64,000 nucleotides of DNA from Pseudomonas fluorescens (GCF_900215245.1 NZ_LT907842.1:5518001-5582000); one strand, 5' to 3'; counted from the first letter of the stretch, positions 17,104 through 25,972 are shown. Made by a program: numbers and translations. Notes: a model not told the origin generated them from the sequence alone.

Positions 17104-17429
17104 TTGTCCGATTAACTTTCGTCAATCGCCCAGAGTACAGGAGCAGCTTTAATATTTGCGCGAGAATAAGTTCATTGAGAACAAGGATTTGCGCTGGGGC
17201 CAGTATGGCTGAGTTCCATTTTCCAATTTACTTTCGTCACGCGGCACACCAAGGAGAGATTTGGTCGCAGGCGGTGGGCACCAAAAATCAGGGGCTACAG
17301 AGCGGTTTTTTCCAATTTAGTACTGACAGAAAAGGCGTAGCCGGGTTGAGATAGTACGTCAGTTGTGCAACCTAACTGGTTGGCGTGGAATGCTTTCCGA
17401 TTAAGTCGTCCACGTTTCCGATAAATCAG
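17104..17429 (+). repeat. Cluster of related direct repeats upstream of the recombinase-like gene
   Basis: Five copies of a motif near TTTTCCRATTWACTTTCGTC. Copies at 17104-17124 and 17219-17239 keep the whole motif. Copies at 17308-17327, 17394-17413 and 17413-17429 keep the first half (TTTCCRATWA). Spacings are about 115, 89, 86 and 19 bases. They lie in the gene-free 16997-17588 interval, which holds no other supported feature. Recombinase binding or attachment sites are the likeliest reading. Confidence 0.45.
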
Positions 17430-17588
17430 TGGGGGTCACACCAGATCCAGAACGTGGCTGAAAGGGAACGGGGCACGTTATGAACCTATCTGACGTAGTA
17501 CATGATTTAACATAATATACATTATGCGAACCATCCTATACGGGCCTGAGGGGCTCTGGTGGTCAGATTTGCAGGCAGGCACTGCTTC

Positions 17589-18175
17589 TTACGCATCACC
17601 TGGTCCAGCTTGCTGCTTGGCGATGTAACTCACGATGAATGTATCCTGCGATCCACGCTCCTTGTGATAACCAACCACGTTGGCCAGCGTACACCTCAAC
17701 ATCCTCATAAGAATCGAGTCAGAAAATTTCGCGCTGTCAGACTCATACGGATACCGGCTGCTGGTGAATACATTGCGGTATCTCTCAAAGCAATCTTCTT
17801 GGCTGTCCAAGGCCAGGCTGCAACGGATCTGGTCAGGAACGGCATAAACAGTGTCAGCAAATCATGCCTGTCAGGACTCTTGCGGTTAGTTTTGCCGATG
17901 CTCAGCAACTGCTGGTGAGCCTTGGCAAGTGCTGCCGGATCAAGCTTATAAGTTTCGCCTGATGTCCCTGGGTTCTGATCAGGCAACGAGATGAAGCTTT
18001 TGAGCAGGATCTCCATGCCGATTGCTGCATTGACTTGTGCTACGTGCGGCAAGTGTTGAGCGTCAAGCACCTCGGCTGCTTTCAGGTAGCTATGAGCGCT
18101 TTCAATCATCCAGCCTGGGAAGTGAGCCATCGCAGTAATCCATTGCGTTATGAACCGATTTACGGGATGAGCCAA
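17589..18175 (-). pseudogene. HEPN-like gene broken by a 1-base deletion
   Basis: The frame starting at 18175 encodes a helical protein with YLKAAEVLDAQHLPHVAQVN, AIGMEILLKSFI and SPDRHDLLTLF, which look like the N-terminal part of a HEPN or abortive-infection-type protein. It then runs into unrelated sequence. The neighbouring frame continues the protein with VPDQIRCSLALDSQEDCFER, then YRNVFTSSRYPYESDSAKFS, ending at 17589. Restoring one base near 17852-17856 (CTG TTT GAT GCC in place of CTG TTT AT GCC) would give an uninterrupted product of about 195 residues. It is probably inactive unless the read contains an error. Confidence 0.6.
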
Positions 18176-18490
18176 GTCTTTTGTGATTAGAGAAAACGAA
18201 ATAGTATCGGCCAGACAGGGATAATTTGTGCTTCAGCGCACCGTCGTTGTTTGTTTTCAGCGCGGTAAATTGAGCGAATGAAGACTTAAAATACCGTCAA
18301 CGTTTCACAGTACCCTTCTCCCTTTATTATTCGATTTAATTATAACTAAACTAAATGAGTATTTAGTCGAGTTATAACCATAACCTGCCAGCATTGGCAA
18401 ACGCGTATATTCCCTCCTCTACGCTATACCTACGCGCAACACGTTGAGGTTGCGTTTAAACAAGACAAAGTCGGCATCTCATATTCGCCC
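18176..18490. other. Island-core boundary region
   Basis: About 315 bases upstream of the broken HEPN-like gene and downstream of the stress protein gene. No gene. It is AT-rich around a large palindrome at 18340-18377. Confidence 0.35.
18340..18377. repeat. AT-rich palindrome
   Basis: Arms TTATAACT-aa-ACTAAAT and ATTTAGT-cg-AGTTATAA around a 4-base loop give 15 paired positions with one 2-base internal mismatch. It sits between accessory and core-like sequence, 165 bases upstream of the broken HEPN-like gene. An operator or an old attachment site are both possible. Confidence 0.6.
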
Positions 18491-19429
18491 TCATAACGGC
18501 ACTACCCGCCCAGGTTTTATCGCCAGCACACTGCACGGCGCCTGATGCAAGAGTTGCTCGGCAGTACTGCCCAACCGTTTTTTAAGCCCTTTGTGCTGCA
18601 CGGTTCCCATCACGATGACATCGGTAAGATGGTCCATGGCAAACGCACAAATACTCATCAGGGGCGCGCCCTCGATGAAGTGGCGACATTCCACCGGTAC
18701 GCCGTGGCGCTCACACAAGGCAGCGAATGCCTCCTGCTGAACCACGCCCAACGTGTCATAAATGCCGGTGGCCAAGGGTAGCGCGCCGTAACCCATGTCT
18801 TTTGCATACACGGCCGTCCAGTCGAACACGTGCACGACCTCCAGCCTGGCATCACACTGTTCGGCCAACTTCGCGCCGGCGTCGATGATCTGGTCGTTAA
18901 ACACAATGTCCTGTTCTTCACTGCGCAACAGATCAACGATAGCCAGCACTTTGCGTGGCAGTGGGTTAAGGTTGTTAGTCACCAGATGAATCGGTGCAGG
19001 GCAATCACGCAGCAGTTGCCAGTCCAGTGGCGTAAAGAAGATACGTTTCAACACGGACTCTTCCTGAGCATCTTTGATAATCAGCGCCAGTTGTGTCTCG
19101 TTGACAAACTTCAGGATTTCTTCGTACGGGTGCTGAACCCAGATCACTTCACTCGTGGCATGAATGCCCTGCTGGCGTGCCAGTTGGGCTTGCTTCTCCA
19201 GCCACAGGCTGTGGGTCTGCAGGTACCCTTCCCTCGCCTGGCCTATTTGTTCGGGAGCGAACAGACCGGCCACCGCCAAGGCTTGTAAATAATCAAATGC
19301 GACGATATGCAGCGGCAGTTGCATGGCTTTTGCCAACGCATTCGCGCGGTCAAACGCCGCTGTTCGGATCATGGCCGCCGGGGCAATCAACAGTAATGGT
19401 GGGCAGGACATGGTGCACCGCAGGGTCAT
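18491..19429 (-). CDS. Universal stress protein, two UspA domains
   Basis: 312 residues from ATG 19429, which has GGAG 8 bases upstream; the frame stays open to 19519 without a better start. Two consecutive Usp alpha/beta domains are present (about 8-150 and 160-310). The second ends in the nucleotide-binding pattern VMGTVQHKGLKKRLGSTAEQ, the G2xG9xG(S/T) signature, so it may bind ATP. Tandem Usp proteins of this size are usual in Pseudomonas and are linked to stationary-phase and anaerobic stress survival. It is cytoplasmic and stands alone, ahead of the deoxyribose cluster. Confidence 0.85.
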   Translation of the reverse strand: MTLRCTMSCPPLLLIAPAAMIRTAAFDRANALAKAMQLPLHIVAFDYLQALAVAGLFAPEQIGQAREGYLQTHSLWLEKQAQLARQQGIHATSEVIWVQHPYEEILKFVNETQLALIIKDAQEESVLKRIFFTPLDWQLLRDCPAPIHLVTNNLNPLPRKVLAIVDLLRSEEQDIVFNDQIIDAGAKLAEQCDARLEVVHVFDWTAVYAKDMGYGALPLATGIYDTLGVVQQEAFAALCERHGVPVECRHFIEGAPLMSICAFAMDHLTDVIVMGTVQHKGLKKRLGSTAEQLLHQAPCSVLAIKPGRVVPL

Positions 19430-19585
19430 GAATAAGGCTCCAGACTGAACGGTTCCAAACCCGATAACTTGATCCTTGTCAGTTAACGTGCCGTGGGAGT
19501 CGAACCGTTCGCGAGCCAATACCGACGATACTGAGGTTCATCGACCCTCTGAGCTTCGCAAGCATGCGAAGCACCGCAAGCCCCT

Positions 19586-20269
19586 TCAGTAACCGCTCGC
19601 CGCCGTCATCGCGCCGCCCACGATCGCAATTCCCGAACTGCTGCCCAAGCGCGAAGCCCCGGCCTCAATCATTTTCACCGCAGTCGGGTAATCACGCACC
19701 CCACCGGACGCCTTGACTCCAACCCCGGCGCCCACGGTTCTGCGCATGAGGGCCACGTCTTCGACCGTGGCGCCGCTTCGGCTGAACCCGGTAGACGTCT
19801 TCACGAAAGCCACACCCAAGTCCCGGCAGATTTCGCACGCCTGGACTTTCTGTTTGTCGTCGAGCAGGCAGGTTTCCAGGATGACCTTCAACGGTACGGT
19901 GCCGCAGGCCTTGTGGACCAGGGCAATATCATCGCGTACCGCGTCCAGCAGCCCCTCCTTCAACCAACCGATATTGAGCACCATGTCGATCTCCCCTGCC
20001 CCGGCGGCAATCGCCCGTTCAGCCTCAAATGCCTTGGTGTCACTCAGGCCAGCGCCCAGCGGGAAGCCCACCACCGCACAAATCACCACGCTATCGTCGC
20101 TCAGGCACGACGCGGCGTAAGGTACCTGTCCCGAATTCACACACACCGAATAAAAGCCGTGTTCCCGGGCTTCCTCGCACAAGGTGCGAATCTGCTCACG
20201 GGATGCGTCGGGAGCCAGCAAAGTGTGATCGATGTACTTTGCCAATGCTGTGGGTTGAAGAGTGTTCAT
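19586..20269 (-). CDS. deoC: Deoxyribose-phosphate aldolase
   Basis: 227 residues. It cleaves 2-deoxy-D-ribose 5-phosphate to glyceraldehyde 3-phosphate and acetaldehyde. The class I aldolase features are all present: D95 in [11 protein letters not shown], the Schiff-base K157 in FVKTSTGFS, and K186 in GVKASGG. The length matches short bacterial DeoC. It is divergent from deoR, with a DeoR-type operator in the shared 128-base promoter region. Together with the deoK-like kinase it completes breakdown of free deoxyribose. Nucleoside phosphorylase or phosphopentomutase genes are not nearby. Confidence 0.95.
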   Translation of the reverse strand: MNTLQPTALAKYIDHTLLAPDASREQIRTLCEEAREHGFYSVCVNSGQVPYAASCLSDDSVVICAVVGFPLGAGLSDTKAFEAERAIAAGAGEIDMVLNIGWLKEGLLDAVRDDIALVHKACGTVPLKVILETCLLDDKQKVQACEICRDLGVAFVKTSTGFSRSGATVEDVALMRRTVGAGVGVKASGGVRDYPTAVKMIEAGASRLGSSSGIAIVGGAMTAASGY

Positions 20270-20356
20270 TTAACGGCCCCTTGCCTGTATGTTGCCAATG
20301 ATCGTGTGCCGCTTGTCACAGCGCTCACAAGAATGCGTTATAATAGTCACAATTAA

Positions 20357-20372
20357 TGTTACTTATTTAACA
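20357..20372. promoter_or_regulatory. DeoR-type operator between deoC and deoR
   Basis: TGTTACTTATTTAACA: half-sites TGTTA and TAACA separated by six bases, the same half-sites and spacing as the E. coli DeoR operator (TGTTAGAATTCTAACA). It lies 26 bases before the deoR start and 88 bases before the deoC start. Confidence 0.75.
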
Positions 20373-20397
20373 GAAACAATCAAGCCCTGGAATACTC

Positions 20398-21156
20398 GTG
20401 GACAGTAGAAAAGCCGAGCGACTCAAGCTTATCCAACAAGCCTTGCAGGACCAGAACGCCATTCACTTGAGGGAAATGGCTGCGTTGCTGGACGTTTCCG
20501 AGATGACCCTGCGCCGCGATCTCAATCACTTCAGCGATCACCTGCGTCTTCTTGGCGGCTACATCACCCGGGGCGGCAGCGAGGTCAGCGAATACCGGGT
20601 CGCCGACCAGGGCACGCGTCACGTCGAGGAGAAACGCCGCATCGGCAAGCTCGCTGCCGGTTTGATACAGGCCGGTGACACAGTCTTCTTCGACTGCGGC
20701 ACCACCTCGCCCTTCGTCATTGACTTCATCCCCGACGAGTTGGAGTTCACTGCCGTGTGCAGTTCGTTGAACGTGTTGCTTAAGTTGCACAACAAACCCA
20801 ACTGCCACATCGTCTTGTGCGGCGGCACCTTTCACCGCAAGAACCAAGTGTTTGAAAGCAGCGCCGAAAGCAGCATTCTCGACAGCGTGCGCCTGACGTG
20901 GGCCTTCGTGACGGCGGCGGGCGTCAGTCAGGAGTTCGGTGTGACGTGCTTCAACTTCAATGAAGTCGAGGTCAAGCAAAAGGTCCTGCGCCAGGCCCAG
21001 CAACGCGTGTTGCTCGCCGACTTCAGCAAGTTCGACACGGTGCGCACCGCCCATTTCGCCACCCTGGAAGACTTCCAATACGTGGTCAGCGACAAGAAAA
21101 TCCCCCGCGCCTATCAAGACGTCATCCAGGCACGCGGTGCGCAATTGCTGGTTTAA
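20398..21156 (+). CDS. deoR: DeoR-family repressor of deoxyribose genes
   Basis: 252 residues, the same length as E. coli DeoR. GTG start. An N-terminal winged helix-turn-helix (residues 5-58; HLREMAALLDVSEMTLRRDL) precedes a sugar-phosphate isomerase-like sensor domain with DCGTTSPFV and the C-terminal LLADFSKFD pattern of the family. The inducer is probably deoxyribose 5-phosphate, as in E. coli; this is inference. Two operator-like palindromes, one in each promoter region of the cluster, suggest it controls deoC and the kinase-permease operon. Its stop codon overlaps the stop of the convergent deoX-like gene. Confidence 0.88.
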   Translation: MDSRKAERLKLIQQALQDQNAIHLREMAALLDVSEMTLRRDLNHFSDHLRLLGGYITRGGSEVSEYRVADQGTRHVEEKRRIGKLAAGLIQAGDTVFFDCGTTSPFVIDFIPDELEFTAVCSSLNVLLKLHNKPNCHIVLCGGTFHRKNQVFESSAESSILDSVRLTWAFVTAAGVSQEFGVTCFNFNEVEVKQKVLRQAQQRVLLADFSKFDTVRTAHFATLEDFQYVVSDKKIPRAYQDVIQARGAQLLV

Positions 21157-22199
21157 CCCAACAGCCTCTGCCGTTCCTGCTCAGTCAAATAGCCGGTGGT
21201 CACGCTGAATGAAGCGCTCGCCCCGGCCGCCAGCTGCCGCACGTGACCTTTGGCTTTCTCTGCGGTGTAGCCCTCCGGCTCGCAGGTCGACGGCAGCACG
21301 AACGCAGCCACTTGCTGATCCGGTGTGTGCAGGACCCAGCGTGCAGCGTGTTCGAATTGCTCGGGGCGATAACGGGTGTAGAACGCAGCGCCGTCGGGAT
21401 GCTCAAGCAGAAAGTGCGCGTGGCCGGTGGCGTCGGTGCCGACGCCATCGAGGAAAAACACAATTTCAGGGTCATACAGCGCAGGCGTTTCGAGGCAGGC
21501 CAACTGGCCGGGATGCTCGGCCAGTTGCGCCATGTAGGCACTCCAGGCGGGCGTCGGCTTGACGTGGTCCGGCACGCTGGTACGCAGGCGCAGACGCTGC
21601 ATGCCCAGTGGCTCGACGAACCGCGCACCGTCCACATAGGCGTAGTTCATGTGGGCCATGTACATCAAGTCCATCGGCTTGCCGGCCAGGTTCGTCACGT
21701 GCATCTCAATATCGAACAAGGCCGAATCGGCGCGCAGTGTCATGCTGGGGCAAGCCCGGTAACGATCACCGAACCCCTTGGCAAACTCATAGGAACCGCC
21801 CAGGCGCACAACGCCCTCACCCAGCTCCAGCCAGGCTGTGTCCATAGGCGCACAAGGCATTTCGCCATGCAAGGCATGCGTGTCATCCGGCGCCGGGCAA
21901 CCGTTGCGCAGCAAGCCACTGTGAAACATGAAACAGCCATAAGTATCAATGACCGTCGGGCTCGGCCGGGGCTGCTCGAACAGGTTGCTCATGGTCAGGT
22001 CGCAGCCATCGAACACGGCCGACCAGATCATCTGCCCTTGATAAGGCAGGATCACCAGGCGTCCACGGCTGTTCTCCAGGCTCACAGCCAACACGCCGGA
22101 CGCATAGGTCCAGGCACTGACCTTGAACGCCTCAGACTGTAAAAGGATCTTTTCCTGCTCACCAAACACCGCACGATACAGCGGGATGCGCGTGTTCAT
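21153..22199 (-). CDS. DUF4432 aldose 1-epimerase-like protein (DeoX-like)
   Basis: 348 residues from ATG 22199, which overlaps the permease stop by four bases (ATGA); the frame is open to 22286 without a ribosome site. Galactose-mutarotase-like beta-sandwich family (DUF4432), recognised by VILPYQGQMIWSAVFDGCDL, the GCFMFHSGLLRNGCP segment with its His, and LHGEMPC. In Salmonella the deoQKPX cluster ends in a protein of unknown role called DeoX. The equivalent position here suggests the same gene, possibly interconverting deoxyribose anomers for the kinase. The catalytic role is inferred from fold only. Last gene of the kinase-permease operon. Confidence 0.75.
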   Translation of the reverse strand: MNTRIPLYRAVFGEQEKILLQSEAFKVSAWTYASGVLAVSLENSRGRLVILPYQGQMIWSAVFDGCDLTMSNLFEQPRPSPTVIDTYGCFMFHSGLLRNGCPAPDDTHALHGEMPCAPMDTAWLELGEGVVRLGGSYEFAKGFGDRYRACPSMTLRADSALFDIEMHVTNLAGKPMDLMYMAHMNYAYVDGARFVEPLGMQRLRLRTSVPDHVKPTPAWSAYMAQLAEHPGQLACLETPALYDPEIVFFLDGVGTDATGHAHFLLEHPDGAAFYTRYRPEQFEHAARWVLHTPDQQVAAFVLPSTCEPEGYTAEKAKGHVRQLAAGASASFSVTTGYLTEQERQRLLG

Positions 22200-23527
22200 G
22201 AGGCCACCGCCGCTGCTGCGCCCGATGGCAAGGGGTCGGACTGGCGCAAGCATTTGATCGCATACATCACGATCACGATAAAGCACAGCAACGGCACGCT
22301 GTACGCCAGCTGCATGTTGCCGCCGCTGGCATCGGACAACAGGCCCTGAAAGATCGGGATTACCCCGCCACCGACAATGCTCATCACCAGCAACGACCCG
22401 CCGACGCCGGTGTCTTCACCCAGGCCATCAATGGTCAGGCCGTAAATGGTCGGCCAGCATGGGCCGAGAAAAATACTCACGCCAACCGCTGCGTACACCG
22501 CCGAAATGTTTGGCACCAGGATCGTGTAGGCCAGCAGCACAATGCACAGCACGCCATAAATCGCCAGCACCCTGGCCGGGTGCAGCCGGCGCATCAACAG
22601 GTTGGCGATCATCTTGCCGACAAAGTACGCGGCGAAGGTGGTCAGCAGAAACCATGAAGCGCTGCGTTCATTCATACCGCCCATTTGCATGGCCAGGCGA
22701 ATGGTAAAACTCCACACACCCACCTGCGCACCCACATAGAGAAACTGCGCCAGTACGCCAAACGTAAAGCGCGGGTTACGCCACAGCCGCCCCAGGCTTT
22801 GACGCAGGCTGCCAGGCTTGCTACCGGCCGGCTTATTGCCCTTGCACGCAGGGAATCGGGTAATCGCGATCAGGATAAACATCAGCACCAGAACAGCGAT
22901 CATCCACTTGTACGGCAGCAGCGTGGACTGGATCATTTGCAACTGCTGCACCGCCGCCTCAGAGGCGCTCATTTGCTTCAGTTGTTCAGTGGTGGCGTCG
23001 GAGTCCTTGAACATCACGAAGCTACCCACGTAAACCCCGGCCATTGCGCCAAAGGGGTGAAAGGTCTGCGAAATATTCAAGCGTCGCGTCCCGGTTTCCC
23101 GCGGGCCCATCAGCGTCGAGTAGGTGTTGCACGCGGTTTCCAGGAACGACAGGCCGGCTGCAATCACAAACAGTGCCAGCAGGAACATGCCGTACTTGGC
23201 GGTGGACGCCGCCGGAAAAAACAGCAGGCAGCCGAACATGTACAGCAACAGCCCGATCAGAATCGTGCTTTTGTAGCTAAAGCGCCGCACCACCATCGCG
23301 GCCGGAATTGCCACAAAAAAATAGCCCAGGTAAAACGCCGACTGCACGAAGGCGGTCTGGAAATCACTGAGCAAAAACGCTTTCTTGAAGTGTGCAATCA
23401 GCACGTCGTTCATGCTCGCCGCTGCGGCCCACAGTGCAAAGATGCTGCACAGCAGGATAAAGGCGAACCAGGGCGTGCGGTTCAGGTAGAAACCGTCGGG
23501 GGTTTGTTGCAGCGCAGGTTTGTTCAT
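22196..23527 (-). CDS. deoP: FucP-family sugar:proton symporter (DeoP-like deoxyribose permease)
   Basis: 443 residues from ATG 23527, which has GGAG 8 bases upstream. About twelve membrane helices, with the family features FALWAAAASMNDVLIAHFKK near helix 1, SAFYLGYFFVAIPAAMVVRR around helices 2-3, and GLSFLETACNTYSTLMGP in helix 5. Best described as the fucose:H+ symporter (FHS) branch of the major facilitator superfamily. Salmonella DeoP, the deoxyribose permease, belongs to this branch, and the neighbours (kinase, aldolase, DeoR) support uptake of 2-deoxy-D-ribose. Translationally coupled to the deoX-like gene. The substrate is inferred from context. Confidence 0.8.
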   Translation of the reverse strand: MNKPALQQTPDGFYLNRTPWFAFILLCSIFALWAAAASMNDVLIAHFKKAFLLSDFQTAFVQSAFYLGYFFVAIPAAMVVRRFSYKSTILIGLLLYMFGCLLFFPAASTAKYGMFLLALFVIAAGLSFLETACNTYSTLMGPRETGTRRLNISQTFHPFGAMAGVYVGSFVMFKDSDATTEQLKQMSASEAAVQQLQMIQSTLLPYKWMIAVLVLMFILIAITRFPACKGNKPAGSKPGSLRQSLGRLWRNPRFTFGVLAQFLYVGAQVGVWSFTIRLAMQMGGMNERSASWFLLTTFAAYFVGKMIANLLMRRLHPARVLAIYGVLCIVLLAYTILVPNISAVYAAVGVSIFLGPCWPTIYGLTIDGLGEDTGVGGSLLVMSIVGGGVIPIFQGLLSDASGGNMQLAYSVPLLCFIVIVMYAIKCLRQSDPLPSGAAAAVAS

Positions 23528-23553
23528 TATTGTTCTCCGGGCTGGTGGGGGTG

Positions 23554-24474
23554 TTACCGCTGTTGCTGGAAGCGGGCGAATGCTTCGCTGTCGGGATAGG
23601 AAGTCTGCGTACCCAGCGCCATCACCGAGCAGGCGGAATACGCCACGGCCTGTTCCATGGCCTGACGAATCCTGCCGTCGCGGTTCCAGTGTTGAATGAA
23701 GCAACCAATAAAGGCGTCACCGGCACCGGTGGTGTCACGGGCGGCAACCCGTTGGCCCGGCACCTGGCATTCACCCTCCTCGCCGATATACAGCGCGCCG
23801 TGCTCGCCAAGGGTGACAATCACGTGGCGAACGCCGCTGGCGACCAGGGTTTTTGCGGCCGCACGGGCCGACTCCGGCGAGTCCACGGTCTGGCCGGTGA
23901 TCAGTGCCAGTTCCGATTCGTTGGGGATCAGGAAATCCAATTTCGCCAGGTGCTCGGCGCTCAATCCGGCCATGGCCGGTGCCGGATTGAGCAGTACCGC
24001 AATGCCATGCCGGTGAGCGAATTCGATGGCGTAGTAGACCGTCTCCAGGTTGATCTCCAGCTGCAGCACGATCAACGTGCACGCGCGCAGGTCGACTGCC
24101 GCCGCATCGATATCCGCCGGCGACAAGTGCGCATTGGCGCCTTTGACGATCAAAATGCTGTTATGGGAGTCGGGCCGGACAAAAATCGGCGCCACGCCGC
24201 TGGAAACACCAGGCACCCGCTGCACGTAACGGGTGTCGATACCAAAGCGCTGGAAGTTGGCCAGTGTGTTGTCGGCAAACATGTCGTCACCGACCTTGCT
24301 CAACATCAACACATCCGCCCCAAGCTTGGCTGCCGCCACCGCCTGGTTGGCCCCTTTGCCGCCGCAACCGAGGGCAAAGCCCGGTGCTTCCAGGGTTTCG
24401 CCCTGGCCCGGCATGCGGTCGATGTAGGTAATCAAATCCACCATATTGCTGCCGATGACTGCGATCTTGCTCAT
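23554..24474 (-). CDS. deoK: PfkB/ribokinase-family kinase, probably deoxyribokinase (DeoK-like)
   Basis: 306 residues from ATG 24474, preceded by AAGGTGGA; the extra ATG at 24498 is poorly placed. PfkB sugar kinase signatures are present: the N-terminal VIGSNMVDLITYIDRMPGQG and GGKGANQAVAAAKLGA, and the C-terminal catalytic DTTGAGDAFIGCF with the active-site Asp. It would phosphorylate 2-deoxyribose (or ribose) at O5, feeding DeoC. First gene of the leftward kinase-permease-deoX operon, with a perfect DeoR-type palindrome 53 bases upstream. Deoxyribokinase and ribokinase are hard to separate by eye; the choice rests on the cluster, which has deoC rather than an ABC ribose system. Confidence 0.8.
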   Translation of the reverse strand: MSKIAVIGSNMVDLITYIDRMPGQGETLEAPGFALGCGGKGANQAVAAAKLGADVLMLSKVGDDMFADNTLANFQRFGIDTRYVQRVPGVSSGVAPIFVRPDSHNSILIVKGANAHLSPADIDAAAVDLRACTLIVLQLEINLETVYYAIEFAHRHGIAVLLNPAPAMAGLSAEHLAKLDFLIPNESELALITGQTVDSPESARAAAKTLVASGVRHVIVTLGEHGALYIGEEGECQVPGQRVAARDTTGAGDAFIGCFIQHWNRDGRIRQAMEQAVAYSACSVMALGTQTSYPDSEAFARFQQQR

Positions 24475-24526
24475 TGCTATTCCACCTTGTTGCGGCACAA
24501 CCAGGCAGGTTGTGGCGCTCTTGTTT

Positions 24527-24542
24527 TGTTATTTAAATAACA
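24527..24542. promoter_or_regulatory. DeoR-type operator of the deoK operon
   Basis: TGTTATTTAAATAACA is a perfect 16-bp palindrome with the same half-sites and 6-base spacing as the site before deoR. It lies 53 bases upstream of the deoK-like start. Confidence 0.8.
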
Positions 24543-24769
24543 TTAGGTGTGAATATTCAATCTTTTTTTACGCCGAAGGATCAACGGAGCGCGCAAAGGC
24601 GCGGCGGCACCCTTGGGTCGTCGCTGATTGACTTCGTCGGCGCGGCTGCAAAGCCCGGCGCCAGAAGGCTCGGGACGCAATTATGTAGCGCGTGTGTAAG
24701 CGTCACCTTGTGCCCCCGGGGAGCGCTCACTAAGCTGGCCGATCTTTTTTGATGCAACCCGGAACCACC

Positions 24770-25972
24770 ATGTCTCGAAGTATTGCCCACCTCGCCTTGC
24801 TGCTGGGGCTGATCACCGCCATCGGCCCATTCGCCATCGACAGCTATTTGCCCGCGCTGCCCACCCTTGGGGCCAGCCTGCAGGCGTCGCCAGCGGCTGT
24901 GCAGATGAGCTTGACGGTGTTCTTCATGATCATTGGCGTGTGCCAGCTGTTCTACGGGCCGATCAGCGATGTGTTCGGCCGCAAGCCGCCGATTTATGCA
25001 GGCTTGGTGATTTTTGCCGTGGCCAGCGTCGGTTGTGCGCTGGCCCCCACGATTGAAGTGCTGATTGCCTTTCGTGCCCTGCAAGCGTTTGGTGCGTGCG
25101 CCGGCATGGTTATCCCACGGGCCATCGTCCGCGACCTGTATACCGGCCACGAAGCGGCGCGCTTGATGGCTTTGCTGATGCTGGTGATGAGTGTTTCACC
25201 GATCCTGGCGCCCTTGGCCGGCAGCGTGGTGATTTCACTGTGGAGCTGGCGTGAAGTGTTCGTCGCGCTGGGCGTCGTCGCGGTGCTGTGCCTGGTGATG
25301 ACCATCGTACAACTGCCGGAAACCCATCCGGCCGAGCGCCGTTTGGGCAAGACCTTGGGCAGTGCGTTCGGCAGCTATGGCGCCCTGCTCCGTGACCCGG
25401 TATTCACTGGCTTGTCGGTGGTGTGTGGCTTTGGCCTGGCGACGTTTTTCGTGTTTATCGGCAGCGCGCCGTTCGTGTACATCGAGTATTTCGGCCTGAC
25501 ACCTACGCAGTTCAGCCTGTGCTTTGCGGTCAACGCGGCCTCGTTCTTTGCCATGAGCCAATTGACGGCACGCCTGAGTGCGCGCTTTGGCCTGCCCCCG
25601 CTGATTCGCTGGTCGGTTGTCGGCGTTGCCGTGGTCATGACATTGCTGGCCACCTCTACGCTGTGGAGCGACAACCTGGCGCTGATGATGACCCTGCTGT
25701 TTATCGGTTTCGGTTTTCTCGGCCTGTTACTGCCGGCCGCGGGGGTGTTGTCCATGGAAGACCATGGTGCCGTGGCGGGTTCCGCGTCGGCGCTGCTCGG
25801 TGCGATCCAAATGATCACCGCCGCGGTGTCCATGACCCTGGTCGGCGTGTTCGCCGACCACACGCCGGCGCCCATGTTGGTCGGCATCGCGCTATGTGCC
25901 GTCGCCGCAATGCTGGTCACCCTGTGGACCCTGCGGCGTTTGCCGACGCACCTGGCCTGTGCAAGGCCCTGA
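24770..25972 (+). CDS. Bcr/CflA-family multidrug exporter (MFS)
   Basis: 400 residues from ATG 24770, preceded by GGAA at 5 bases; ATG 24752 is the alternative. Twelve-helix drug:proton antiporter of the DHA1 group, with TAIGPFAIDSYLPALPTLG in helix 1, the motif A loop GPISDVFGRKPP after helix 2, and RALQAFGACAGMVIPRAIVR in helix 4, all typical of Bcr/CflA. Known relatives export bicyclomycin, chloramphenicol or sulfonamides; the substrate here cannot be read. It is divergent from the deo operon but not obviously part of it. Confidence 0.85.
   Translation: MSRSIAHLALLLGLITAIGPFAIDSYLPALPTLGASLQASPAAVQMSLTVFFMIIGVCQLFYGPISDVFGRKPPIYAGLVIFAVASVGCALAPTIEVLIAFRALQAFGACAGMVIPRAIVRDLYTGHEAARLMALLMLVMSVSPILAPLAGSVVISLWSWREVFVALGVVAVLCLVMTIVQLPETHPAERRLGKTLGSAFGSYGALLRDPVFTGLSVVCGFGLATFFVFIGSAPFVYIEYFGLTPTQFSLCFAVNAASFFAMSQLTARLSARFGLPPLIRWSVVGVAVVMTLLATSTLWSDNLALMMTLLFIGFGFLGLLLPAAGVLSMEDHGAVAGSASALLGAIQMITAAVSMTLVGVFADHTPAPMLVGIALCAVAAMLVTLWTLRRLPTHLACARP

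Noticed and set aside
17104..17429. Possible CRISPR array
   Set aside because: The repeats are imperfect, unevenly spaced (19 to 115 bases), and no cas gene is present.
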